From Opitutales bacterium (GTDB taxonomy: Bacteria; Verrucomicrobiota; Verrucomicrobiia; Opitutales; T3Sed10-336), in contig SLOW01000077.1 in NCBI GenBank assembly GCA_007132315.1, positions 1-18,525 of the forward strand: DNA of 18,525 nucleotides. The letters are read 5' to 3'. This document shows positions 1 to 7,034 of this stretch, piece after piece. Positions within the stretch are counted from its first letter, which is position 1. Each line of letters starts with the position of its first letter. The notes below the pieces were generated by a model, which did not search any database, had not been told where the DNA came from, and was given only the letters and a program-made list of their open reading frames with translations. A program made the translations under genes and the position numbers.

Positions 1-310
1 CCCAGCGGCTGGTTTTGAAGGTGCGGTGGGAAAAATAACGGTGGTAAAAGGCCGTCACCGCAAACATGCGGAGGAAATAAAGGCCCGCCGCCACTCCCAC
101 CGCAACCCAGCTCCAGCCGGTGAGGATCACACCCAGGCAGCCCAGGTGAAGCACGATAAACGGGATCGTCCGGACGAGGTCGACTTCGTCCGGCTCTTGC
201 AGCTTCTCTTCTATGGGACGGGGAGGGTGGTCCGCATCAACCCATTGCACCAGGGAGGAATACCACCGGGCGGGAGAAGAGGAAGGGGGGAGCTTGTGGG
301 TTGAGTTCAT
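1..310 (-). CDS. Acyl-CoA (delta-9 type) fatty acid desaturase, N-terminal part, runs off the window
   Basis: An open minus-strand frame runs from ATG at 310 to the window edge (103 complete codons, no stop). Residues about 46-88 are hydrophobic and look like two membrane segments. They are followed by F-Y-H90-R-Y-F-S-H95, which matches the first histidine box (H-x4-H) of membrane di-iron acyl-CoA desaturases, with the usual 'SHRTFKTSR' continuation. Such enzymes insert a double bond into fatty acyl chains at the membrane. The remaining histidine boxes lie outside the window. No clear Shine-Dalgarno sequence precedes the ATG. The leader carries the tandem 9-bp repeats described separately, and the gene is divergent from a MerR/CarH-like regulator. 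The start choice rests on the absence of another upstream in-frame ATG near the conserved region. The family call is strong; substrate and regiospecificity are inferred. Confidence 0.82.
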   Translation of the reverse strand, partial: MNSTHKLPPSSSPARWYSSLVQWVDADHPPRPIEEKLQEPDEVDLVRTIPFIVLHLGCLGVILTGWSWVAVGVAAGLYFLRMFAVTAFYHRYFSHRTFKTSRW

Positions 311-318
311 GCGAAAGT

Positions 319-354
319 GTTCAAAACGTTAAAAACATTCAAAACGTTCATTAA
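319..354. promoter_or_regulatory. Cluster of tandem 9-bp repeats, candidate operator of the MerR/CarH-like regulator
   Basis: Consecutive 9-mers read GTTCAAAAC (319-327), GTTAAAAAC (328-336) and ATTCAAAAC (337-345), followed by the partial copy GTTCATTAA (346-354). The last unit recurs as an exact inverted copy, TTAATGAAC, at 411-419. The array begins 8 bases upstream of the desaturase start codon. CarH-type regulators are known to bind short direct repeats, so an operator role is plausible, but binding is inferred only. Confidence 0.55.
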
Positions 355-435
355 TTCGCGGTTATTGTCAACTCCGCTTTCAGGATATTTTTCAGAAATA
401 GTGTAGGTCGTTAATGAACAGTTTATAAAATATGT

Positions 436-463
436 TTGACAAAATTATCCGAACTTGTATTTT
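436..463 (+). promoter_or_regulatory. Candidate sigma-70 promoter for the regulator gene
   Basis: A perfect TTGACA at 436-441 is followed after 16 bases by TATTTT at 458-463 (4 of 6 to the consensus). Transcription would start about 10 bases before the ATG at 481, leaving almost no leader and no Shine-Dalgarno sequence. The TTG of the -35 box could be misread as a start codon in frame with the gene. Confidence 0.4.
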
Positions 464-464
464 C

Positions 465-482
465 GTTCAATACATTCAAAAT
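465..482. promoter_or_regulatory. Two further 9-bp operator-like repeats overlapping the regulator start codon
   Basis: GTTCAATAC (465-473) and ATTCAAAAT (474-482) are adjacent and match the 9-mer consensus RTTCAAAAC seen at 319-345. They overlap the expected transcription start and the ATG, a placement that would suit autoregulation by the encoded protein. Function is inferred. Confidence 0.45.
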
Positions 483-1335
483 GGTTGTGGAAAAACTTTA
501 TTCTCCCCGGGCGGTGGCGGCCGCCATAGGGGTCAGCGAATCCTCTTTGAAGCGATGGGCGGATGAAGGGAAGATTCGGGTGGTGCGCACGGAGGGGGGG
601 CATCGCCGGATTCCCTTGCGGGAGGCGTTGCGCTACATTCGGCAGGGAGGGATTCCCTTGGTGAATCCGGGGGCCATTGGATTGGCGGATGTGGAGGCCG
701 CTCGAATTCGGTCGGAGGGTGCGGACCCGGAGGCGGAGATTGCGGAGGCCTTGGCGGAAGGGGACGGGGAAAGGCTCAGAGGGCTTTTGGTATGGCGCTA
801 CCTCGATGGGGAAAGTCCGTCGGCTTTGTGCGACGGTCCTGTTACGGGAGCCTTGCACCGGCTGGGGGATCTGTGGAGACACGGGACGGAGGGCATTGTC
901 CTGGAGCACCGGGCGACGGAGGCCTGTATCCATGCCTTGAATGTATTGCGCTCTCTTTTGCCCCCGGTGCCCGCCGAAGCACCGCTGGCGCTGGGGGGAT
1001 CGCCCGCGGGCGATCCCTACCGCATTCCTTCCCTTATGGCGGCCCTGGTGCTGGCCGCCGACGGCTGGCGGGAGATCAACCTGGGGGCGGATGTTCCGGT
1101 GCCGGCCCTGGTTTCCGCCATGGAAACCCACCGTCCCCGCCTGGTATGGTTGTCCTTTTCCTCGGAGGAAGCGGCCTCACGGATGCTTCGGGAATCGGAG
1201 GACCTTCGCACCGCCGTCGACCGCTTGGAGGCAATGGTGGCGGTGGGTGGCCGGGTTGCGCCGGGAGGAAAACTGGAGGCCCTCTCCTCCCGGTTTCACG
1301 CCCTTTCTTCCATGGAAGCGTATCAACAACTGGTG
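481..1335 (+). CDS. MerR-family, CarH/LitR-like regulator with degenerate cobalamin-binding domain (3' end lost)
   Basis: Start chosen at ATG 481, because the frame before it is promoter. Residues 1-60 are a MerR-type winged helix ('YSPRAVAAAIGVSESSLKRW', then the 'GGHRRI' wing). Residues about 85-165 fit the four-helix B12-binding subdomain and hold the CarH signature W-x9-E-H exactly (W132, E142, H143). Residues about 168-275 fit the Rossmann-like B12 domain. Where CarH has the lower-ligand motif E-x-H-x-x-G, this protein has D-P-Y-R-I-P (178-183), so the axial histidine is replaced by Tyr180. CarH/LitR proteins repress carotenoid, desaturase and photolyase genes in the dark using adenosyl-B12. 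This one may be B12-independent or sense something else. It is divergent from a desaturase, a likely target. At about residue 283 the family similarity ends and the frame runs on into SusC-like sequence up to a stop at 1668, so the natural C-terminus is missing. Confidence 0.72.
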
Positions 1336-2015
1336 GAAATTACTTTGGAGCCGGGCGATACCATCGTTCGCAATATTCAACTACAGCCCGATGCCATCAC
1401 ATTTGAAGAGTTTGTGGTGGTGGGCTACGGAACCCAGCAAAAAAAAGTGGTCACCGGCGCCATCTCCAGCATCAATGCGGACGATATCGCCTCCTTACCG
1501 GTATTGCGCGTTGAGCAAGCCATGCAAGGCAAGGCCGCCGGCGTACAGGTAACGAACCTTTCCGGCCAACCCGGTGAAGCACCCACGGTGCGTATTCGCG
1601 GTGCAGGTACTACCGGCAAATACAGATCCGCTGTATGTGGTAGATGGAATGGTTGTGGGTGGCATTGATTATCTCAATCCGGGTGATATTGAATCCATCG
1701 ATGTTTTAAAGGATGCAGCCTCTGCAGCCATATATGGAGCCAGGGCAGCCAACGGGGTGGTTCTCATTACCACCAAAAGCGGCACAAAGGGTGATCTGAT
1801 CCTGAATTACTCATTTTATCAGGGGGTTCAGAATGTGGCACGATTTGTTGATGTGCTCAATGCAGATCAGTACATTATGATGATGAATGAAGGTGCCCGC
1901 AACGCAGGAAGGCCCGAACCGTTTAATCCCAATGAAATTCCGCTGCACAATACCAACTGGCAGCACGAATTGTTTGAAACCAACGCACCCATTGCAAACC
2001 ATGAGCTTGAATTTC
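1336..2015 (+). pseudogene. SusC/RagA-type TonB-dependent receptor fragment (plug domain), frameshifted
   Basis: From about 1336 the regulator frame changes into a Bacteroidota-style SusC plug: 'ITLEPGDTI', 'VVVGYGTQQKK', 'SLPVLRVEQAMQGKAAGVQV', 'PTVRIRGAGTTG'. The frame then slips at 1618-1620: removing one A from AAA gives 'GNTDPLYVVDG', which continues as 'ESIDVLKDAASAAIYG' and 'NGVVLITTKSG', the classic SusC plug motifs. Similarity fades near 2015 after 'NHELEF'. SusC proteins import glycans across the outer membrane. Here there is no start, no signal peptide, no beta-barrel and no SusD partner, so it cannot be a working receptor. Its wording and lower GC differ from its neighbours. It may be a transferred and decayed fragment, or a chimeric join in the assembly. 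Confidence 0.72.
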
Positions 2016-2075
2016 CTCAACAAGAGGCAATCGCGCGCGACCCAGAACACCCACTTCATAAAGGATACGACCTGC

Positions 2076-2249
2076 ATGGATAAACGTCAAATTGTCAAAA
2101 TGGCTTTAGATTTCAGGCCTGTTCCTTATGTTCCTTGGAATTGCGCATTTACTACAGAGGCACTTGAGACGCTTCGCCAGCATTATGGACGCGATGATAT
2201 CGACGTCGCGGTCGATAACCAACCTCTGCACCAGTCGGACGGAACGTAA
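2076..2249 (+). pseudogene. Uroporphyrinogen-decarboxylase-like protein, first 57 residues only
   Basis: ATG at 2076 has an AAAGGA ribosome-binding site 10 bases upstream. The peptide begins 'MDKRQIVKMALDFRPVPYVPW' and continues 'FTTEALETLRQHYG', which resembles the N-terminus of the URO-D/methyltransferase-like proteins frequent in Verrucomicrobiota and Planctomycetota. The family is usually over 300 residues, but here a TAA comes at 2247-2249 and the following bases belong to another family. None of the catalytic core is present. The call rests on recognition of a short segment, so it is moderate. Confidence 0.5.
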
Positions 2250-2538
2250 ATTGAATTTCCTGCTATCAACAATGGCAGCTACTTCGATGTCCTGGTCATG
2301 GGCGCATTGGATTTCCTCGGTTTCCTTCTCCACCGGAGAAATGTTCCATTGGGGCCGGTCGTACTTGGAATCATCCTGGCCCCCCCTGGAAGAGCGGTTT
2401 ATTCAGACTATGACCGCCGCAGAAGGAAACCTGCTGGCGTTTTTCTCCCGCCCCGTAGCTGCGGCGCTGGGCATCTTAGTGTTGCTCATTTGGCTGACGC
2501 CGGTGGTTGCATGGGTGAAGCGCAGGCTCGCCAAGTAA
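2250..2538 (+). pseudogene. TctA-type tripartite tricarboxylate transporter permease, C-terminal remnant with frameshift
   Basis: In frame after the TAA at 2247 the translation reads 'INNGSYFDVLVMGALDFLGF', then 'RNVPLGPVVLGIILAP', matching the conserved C-terminal region of TctA large permeases (family pattern N-N-S-x-F-D-V ... P-L-A-P-x-V-L-G). A run of seven C at 2380-2386 breaks the frame. Reading one C fewer gives 'APLEERFIQTM', followed by 'FFSRPVAAALGILVLLIWLTPVVAWVKRRLAK' and a stop at 2538, as expected for the last membrane segments. The roughly 400 upstream residues, TctB and TctC are absent. It cannot transport; it is a decayed or mis-joined tail. Confidence 0.6.
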
Positions 2539-3055
2539 TTTTTCCCCTGCCCATCCCTTCGGGACAAGGCGCTCTCGCCGGGATTGCGGCGGTTCGCTCG
2601 ACGATTAAACGGGATAACCGAATGAAACGGAACGGGGAGCGGTGGTTATGAATAACGTCATGCGGCGCTGGCGGAAGGTTTCTTTCCGGGGGTGGGGGGG
2701 AATGGCACTCGGATAAGATGGTTTTCCGTAGCGAATCTTCCACTGAAGAGTCGAAACGAGAGGCGTTCGCGACGCGCTTGGGTCGACACCTTTGCAGGCG
2801 TCGCTACGACGAGTGCCCTTAACCGAGTAGCATTCGGGGTAGGGGGTTGATGCGTTTTTGATTCACCGTACCGTTGGAACGTGGCCTTGAGGATCCCCGG
2901 TTGTGATGGGGAGGCGACAAGCACGAGTCGTGCACCGCGTCTGATTGCCGAAGAGGTGGAATACCTGATGATTTCGGGGGAGTCGGTGACAGATGCGACA
3001 GGCTCGTCCACAATAGTCTTGATACCAACGCGAAAGTTATTTTACGAAGGCGATA
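2539..3055. other. Gene-free stretch before the secreted glycosidase-like gene
   Basis: No reading frame here on either strand shows a recognisable family or a credible start. The notable content is the inverted-repeat element at 2700-2835 and, just before the next gene, GAAGG a few bases upstream of its ATG at 3056. The stretch 2590-2650 and the segment 2850-3040 hold nothing I recognise; no clear -35/-10 pair for the following gene was found. Confidence 0.5.
2700..2835. mobile_element. MITE-like element, copy A, 136 bp with 18-bp terminal inverted repeats
   Basis: Left end GAATGGCACTCGGATAAG (2700-2717) pairs with right end CTTAACCGAGTAGCATTC (2818-2835) at 15 of 18 positions. A perfect inner inverted pair lies at CGTAGCGA (2727-2734) and TCGCTACG (2801-2808). 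The flanks GGGGTGGGGGG (2689-2699) and GGGGTAGGGGG (2836-2846) match at 10 of 11 and may be a target duplication, though the sequence is simple. The ends match copy B at 14311-14587 (16/18 left, 17/18 right). It contains no gene. Confidence 0.6.
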
Positions 3056-4570
3056 ATGAAACCCATCCAACACACTCGCATTCTTCCGGATGCTCTTACC
3101 ACGGCGGGATCTTGTTTTCTCACGGCTGCTCTGGTCTCTCTACTGATGTTACCGTCCGCCAGCAGAGCCTTCGGGCAACAGGAAGAGCCGGTGTTACGTC
3201 CTTATGACGCCAATCCGTGGTACTGGCAGTACAAAGGAGAACCGATCCTGCTTTTGGGCGGCAGTTGGCAGGAGAACCTTTTCAATCAACCGATTCACCT
3301 TGAAGAGCATCTCGATGTCCTGGTGGAAGCCGGCGGCAATTATTTGCGCAACGCGATGATATCGCGTAGAAAGGGCAATGTCTGGCCCTTTGCCAAAACC
3401 GGCGAGGGCACTTACGATCTTGATCAATGGAACGACGAATACTGGGATCGCCTCGACCGGTTTCTGAAAATGACCTACGAGCGGGACATCATCGTTCAGA
3501 TCGAGGTTTGGGATCGATGGGACTATTTCGGCGACCGCGGCGGCCAGGGCGGCTGGGCCTATCAGCCCTACAATCCAATCAATAATATCAACTATACCGC
3601 CGAGGAGTCCGGACTGCCCGAAGAAATCACCTACAACCCCGGGAGGAGTCCGACCGACCACAGCTTTTTCCAGACCGTGCCGGCAATGAGGGACCTATCC
3701 ATCGCCAGAAGCTACCAGGAAAAGTTCGTCGATAAACTGCTGTCGGTGAGCTTGCAGTACCCTCACGTTTTGTACTGCATAAGTAACGAGACCAGCGAGC
3801 GTTACCCCTGGAGCGATTACTGGGCGACCTACATTCACGACCGGGCCGCCGAGGCCGGGCGGACGGTTTTTGTCACCGAAATGCGACGCGAAGATGATCC
3901 TGAGGCGCCAACCTTCAACCGCATCCGCAGCATGCCGGAGGTTTACAACTTCCTTGATATCTCCCAGACGACGGCGTACAATGGCCAGGAACACTGGGAT
4001 ATGATCCAACTGGCGCGCAGCCTTATCGCCGACAACCCGCGGCCGATCGTTCAAGTGAAAATCTACGGAGGCGGAGGCCAGTCCGGCATGAGGTGGGCGG
4101 GAACCGCTGAAGAGGCCTCTCAACGCCTGTGGCGGATTGCTTTCGGCGGTTCCGCCGGAGGCCGTTTCCACCGGCCCTACCCGATAGCATCAGCGGAAGA
4201 CCGTTTCCTCGCCTACGGTGCGGGCCTGGGTCTGAGCGCGCTGGCTCAAGCGCAAATTCGAAGCATTCGCACGATCACGGACGAAATGGAATTTTTCCGT
4301 TGTGAACCGCGTAACGACCTGCTGTCGAACCGCCAGGATGGCGAGGCCTTCTGTATCGCGGAACCGGGCGCACAGTACGCGGTTTACTTTCCCCGGCATG
4401 GCGAGGTAACCCTGGATCTCTCGGGGGCCAACCACGAGTTCGAAGTGCGGTGGCTTGACGTTTCCAAGTCCGAGTGGGCGAATTCATCCGTCGTCAGCGG
4501 CGGCGGTGCGATTGACTTGAAGACTCCCGGCGACGAAGCCTGGGCCGTGTTGATTCTACGCAGGGATTAA
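3056..4570 (+). CDS. Secreted glycoside-hydrolase-like protein (DUF4038-type TIM barrel plus C-terminal beta domain)
   Basis: 504 residues. ATG 3056 is preceded by GAAGG. Residues 1 to about 41 form an export signal with a hydrophobic core ('FLTAALVSLLMLPSASRAFG'). The mature part opens with 'YWQYKGEPILLLGGSWQENLF' and alternates strand and helix segments typical of a (beta/alpha)8 barrel. 'YCISNE' puts an Asn-Glu pair at 244-245, the pattern of the acid/base residue in clan-A glycosidases; 'FVTEM' (Glu275) is another carboxylate candidate. Residues about 405-504 ('QYAVYFPRHGEVTLDLSG', 'FEVRWLDV') fit the beta domain often labelled 'putative collagen-binding'. It probably acts outside the cytoplasm on a polysaccharide; the substrate is unknown. 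It is clearly related to the minus-strand protein at 7035-8567. It has no co-directional partner and is convergent with the aldolase-like gene. Confidence 0.75.
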   Translation: MKPIQHTRILPDALTTAGSCFLTAALVSLLMLPSASRAFGQQEEPVLRPYDANPWYWQYKGEPILLLGGSWQENLFNQPIHLEEHLDVLVEAGGNYLRNAMISRRKGNVWPFAKTGEGTYDLDQWNDEYWDRLDRFLKMTYERDIIVQIEVWDRWDYFGDRGGQGGWAYQPYNPINNINYTAEESGLPEEITYNPGRSPTDHSFFQTVPAMRDLSIARSYQEKFVDKLLSVSLQYPHVLYCISNETSERYPWSDYWATYIHDRAAEAGRTVFVTEMRREDDPEAPTFNRIRSMPEVYNFLDISQTTAYNGQEHWDMIQLARSLIADNPRPIVQVKIYGGGGQSGMRWAGTAEEASQRLWRIAFGGSAGGRFHRPYPIASAEDRFLAYGAGLGLSALAQAQIRSIRTITDEMEFFRCEPRNDLLSNRQDGEAFCIAEPGAQYAVYFPRHGEVTLDLSGANHEFEVRWLDVSKSEWANSSVVSGGGAIDLKTPGDEAWAVLILRRD

Positions 4571-4603
4571 TCCCGCGCCTCGAAATGGAAACCCAATAGC
4601 GCC

Positions 4604-4630
4604 ATCGGGCCTTCGCCGGACGCGCCCGAT
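4604..4630. terminator. Hairpin between convergent genes, possible bidirectional terminator
   Basis: ATCGGGC (4604-4610) pairs perfectly with GCCCGAT (4624-4630) across a GC-rich 13-base loop, 34 bases after the stop of the plus-strand gene and before the 3' end of the minus-strand gene. Neither side has a T-run, so intrinsic termination is uncertain. Confidence 0.3.
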
Positions 4631-4673
4631 GAATAGGGGCGCGACAGCGTTGGGAGGCGCCGGGGCCGGGGGC

Positions 4674-5423
4674 TCAGGTCCATTCGCCGCGGCGTTGAAA
4701 CCGGCGTTTCGTATTGGCGTCGAAGCTGGAGCCAGCAGACTGCATCCGGGCGAGGATGTCTTTGGTGGTGAGGCCGACAGTGGCAGTGCCGGCGGGAATG
4801 ACGGTGTCGCACTCGTTGTCATCCATAAAACGCGCGGTCTCCAGCAGGCGCTTCCAACCGTCGGGCAACCCGTGCTTGTCAGCATGGATAAGCTGCCCTG
4901 GACGGATCTTGGTGCCGAAGACCTCGACTTCGACGCCCCAACGCAAGGGCCAGCAATGGGCGTGGCTGACAGCCAGTCGACGGGCCAGAGCCTTGAAACC
5001 TGCGGCCTTCATCTCGTCCAGATCGCGAATGGCGCCGTCGGTGACGGTACCAACGCAGCCCAGAGCGCGAGCGGTGACGGCACCAACCTCGCCCCAGTGC
5101 GATCCATGGCAGCGCGGGTGATCGGCGTCTTGCACGACGACGATCTTGGGCCCGGGTGCGGACGCAAGGTACTCGCGGTAGCGGGCGAAGTTGTCGGGTT
5201 GTTCTTGTTTGGGACGCGGGTCGCCGCCGGAGATGACCAGAGTCATGGCGTAGCCGACCATCGGTCCTGTCTCGGGCATGAAATCCCTGGTCTCGTCGTG
5301 GTTGATGAGGGTGAGCGGATCGGCCCGCGAAATCTGCTCAAGCGCGTTGGCGATCGTTGGCGTGTTCCAACGCCTGAGCTTGTGGAGTTGAGCGGCGGAG
5401 AGCGTGTGCATGGAAGGTGGCAT
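4674..5423 (-). CDS. RraA / HMG-CHA aldolase family protein
   Basis: 249 residues from ATG at 5423; a second in-frame ATG at 5411 is also possible, and neither has a strong ribosome-binding site. The family core is intact: 'HGSHWGEVGAVTARALGCVGTVTDGAIRD' spans about residues 106-134, including the Arg133-Asp134 pair that binds substrate and metal in 4-hydroxy-4-methyl-2-oxoglutarate aldolases. It is followed by 'RPGQLIHADKHG' (174-185), the usual second conserved block. Members are either class II pyruvate aldolases/decarboxylases or RNase E regulators (RraA). This extended version, with divalent-metal residues kept, more likely acts as an aldolase or decarboxylase on a small oxoacid, in the cytoplasm. 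It lies 27 bases downstream of the hydrolase gene on the same strand, so they probably form an operon. Confidence 0.78.
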   Translation of the reverse strand: MPPSMHTLSAAQLHKLRRWNTPTIANALEQISRADPLTLINHDETRDFMPETGPMVGYAMTLVISGGDPRPKQEQPDNFARYREYLASAPGPKIVVVQDADHPRCHGSHWGEVGAVTARALGCVGTVTDGAIRDLDEMKAAGFKALARRLAVSHAHCWPLRWGVEVEVFGTKIRPGQLIHADKHGLPDGWKRLLETARFMDDNECDTVIPAGTATVGLTTKDILARMQSAGSSFDANTKRRFQRRGEWT

Positions 5424-5450
5424 ACATCAAGCACGGGTTAATATTAATCG

Positions 5451-6326
5451 TTAGTTGGAGCCTGTGAAAAACGCTTCGAACGCCCCGGCGAGTGCGTCCG
5501 GCTTTTCTTCGGCCACATAATGGACGCAGTCGGGCACGGCACCGCCAATCACATTATCCGCATACTCGCTCCATAGGGATAACATGTCGTAGCAGACGTA
5601 TGTAGCCTCTCCGTAGATGATCATGACGGAGCAGGACAGCTTCCGGCCGACATCCGCCGTGTCGTTTGCCAAATCCAAAGTCGGATAGGTTCGGTAATCG
5701 GCGCACGCCGCCTTGATCATTCCAGGCGTCAGACATCGAAGGTATTCCGCCCGCGCTGCCTCAGTGAAGATCTCGTGTTTCTCGATTCCGGGTATAAAAG
5801 CGTGCAACAGAATTTCGGCGGGCACGGAGGTTAGCAATCGCTCAGGAAGGTCGTGGCGTTGCGCCATCAAAATCAAATGCCACTCCCGCAACGCTAGTTG
5901 GGCATTCATGTTCGACCAAATCATACTGTTGGGAGCGATGTCCACAAAGGCCGCACGGTGGACGCGCTGCGGATGGTCCATCGCCATGCGCAAGGTGACG
6001 CGGGCGCCTCGATCATGCCCGGCCGCCATGAATCGGGAATAGCCGAGTGCAGCCATGACTTCCGCCTGGTCATTGGCCATCTCGCGAAAGGTGTAATTGG
6101 AACCATCGGGAAGTGGCTCGGGCCCGATGCTGTCGCCGTATCCACGTAAGTCAGCGAGAACCACCGTAAAGCGCTGTGCAAGGCGGTTCGCAACCTTGTG
6201 CCACATGGCATGAGTTTGCGGGAACCCGTGAAGCAATAGAAGCGGCGGCCCGTCTCCCAGCCGACGGACATTGATAAGCGCTCCGCGGCTCGTGGGAATC
6301 TTCTCTATCGAAAATGTATCAAGCAT
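5451..6326 (-). CDS. Alpha/beta hydrolase, fluoroacetate/haloacetate dehalogenase-like
   Basis: 291 residues from ATG at 6326, the usual length for this group. 'LLLLHGFPQTHAMWHKVA' (residues 29-46) gives the oxyanion loop, and 'ADLRGYGDS' follows. 'GHDRGAR' (103-109) holds an aspartate nucleophile (Asp105) rather than serine, with Arg106 and Arg109 placed like the carboxylate-binding arginines of fluoroacetate dehalogenase. Asp129 ('VDIAP') fits the acid, and His269 ('VHYVAEEKP') the general base. His150 matches the halide-site histidine, but the adjacent Trp of characterised dehalogenases is Leu here, so true dehalogenation is uncertain. A related ester or epoxide hydrolase role is possible. 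The product gene pair with the RraA-like protein suggests catabolism of a small organic acid; this is inference. Cytoplasmic: no signal peptide. Confidence 0.75.
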   Translation of the reverse strand: MLDTFSIEKIPTSRGALINVRRLGDGPPLLLLHGFPQTHAMWHKVANRLAQRFTVVLADLRGYGDSIGPEPLPDGSNYTFREMANDQAEVMAALGYSRFMAAGHDRGARVTLRMAMDHPQRVHRAAFVDIAPNSMIWSNMNAQLALREWHLILMAQRHDLPERLLTSVPAEILLHAFIPGIEKHEIFTEAARAEYLRCLTPGMIKAACADYRTYPTLDLANDTADVGRKLSCSVMIIYGEATYVCYDMLSLWSEYADNVIGGAVPDCVHYVAEEKPDALAGAFEAFFTGSN

Positions 6327-7034
6327 GTCGGGAGGAAGGAGACGTATCGTTGGGCGCGAGAGTGTGAATGGTCAATCCGGTGAGATCTTGCCGCGGTCCC
6401 GGAATGAAAAGACCGACGACATATTCAACGCAGAAACAGGTGGTCATGCCGATGGCATCAAAAAGGAAGAGTAGGGCCGCCACCATCAGTCCGCTGAACT
6501 TTTCCAAGATTTACGTTTCGAGAATGGAAGCACTGTCGCAGGCATACCAACTGAGCGCGATTTGTTTGTATTGGTCTTAAAACTAAACCACCAGGCGAAC
6601 TGCTTGGGACCGAGTGTGGGGGATAAACCGGCCACTCCCTTTGCCATACAGGATGGTGGACATACCGGCACTTCTCCAGAGGGTCGAATTTCGGCATCAG
6701 ATAACTCGGTACCTTTTCGTAAGACTGATTCCGCAGAATGGGGACGAGGAGCTGCAGCAGGCGGTTGAGAAAAAATCATGTCGTACATGCTGATAGCGGG
6801 CAACGAATGGGTGAACGGCATCCAGCAAGAGGTCGTCCTGTCGGCAGATGACGGCAACATTGCCGGGGAACCGTGGTTGTGTCGGTAACGGAAGCTATAA
6901 ACCCTCAAGAAAATAGCCGGACCGGAGACAATATTCGCAGCCGAATACTTTATTCCAAAGCGCGACTTTCTACCGCGGAAACAAATGCCAGGGTGAGGGG
7001 AGAGCCCCCTTCAAGAAGTTCCGAGGCCACGACA
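6327..7034. other. About 700 bases with no recognisable gene
   Basis: Minus-strand frames of up to 140 codons exist (for example 6486-6908), but none has family motifs, plausible codon choice or a ribosome-binding site. The only segment with protein-like character is a minus-strand frame 6319-6507 (TTG start) encoding a hydrophobic stretch, 'SGLMVAALLFLFDAIGM', that could be one membrane segment. It overlaps the hydrolase start by 8 bases. I would treat it as unconfirmed, perhaps a worn-out permease tail. No repeat or RNA gene was seen. Confidence 0.4.

Noticed and set aside
436..480. TTG at 436 as start of the regulator gene
   Set aside because: The bases are a perfect -35 box and operator-like repeats; the MerR helix-turn-helix begins directly after ATG 481.
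319..482. CRISPR array
   Set aside because: The repeats are 9 bp and directly adjacent, with no spacers or cas genes.
4629..5441. Plus-strand open frame of 270 codons
   Set aside because: It is the antisense shadow of the RraA/aldolase-like gene, whose conserved motifs are on the minus strand.
5438..5447. TTAATATTAA palindrome in the gap between the hydrolase and aldolase-like genes
   Set aside because: Only 10 bp of A/T sequence, likely by chance, and located inside a probable operon.
6486..6908. Minus-strand open frame of 140 codons
   Set aside because: No recognisable family, no ribosome-binding site, and a composition like non-coding sequence; reported only within the gene-free stretch.
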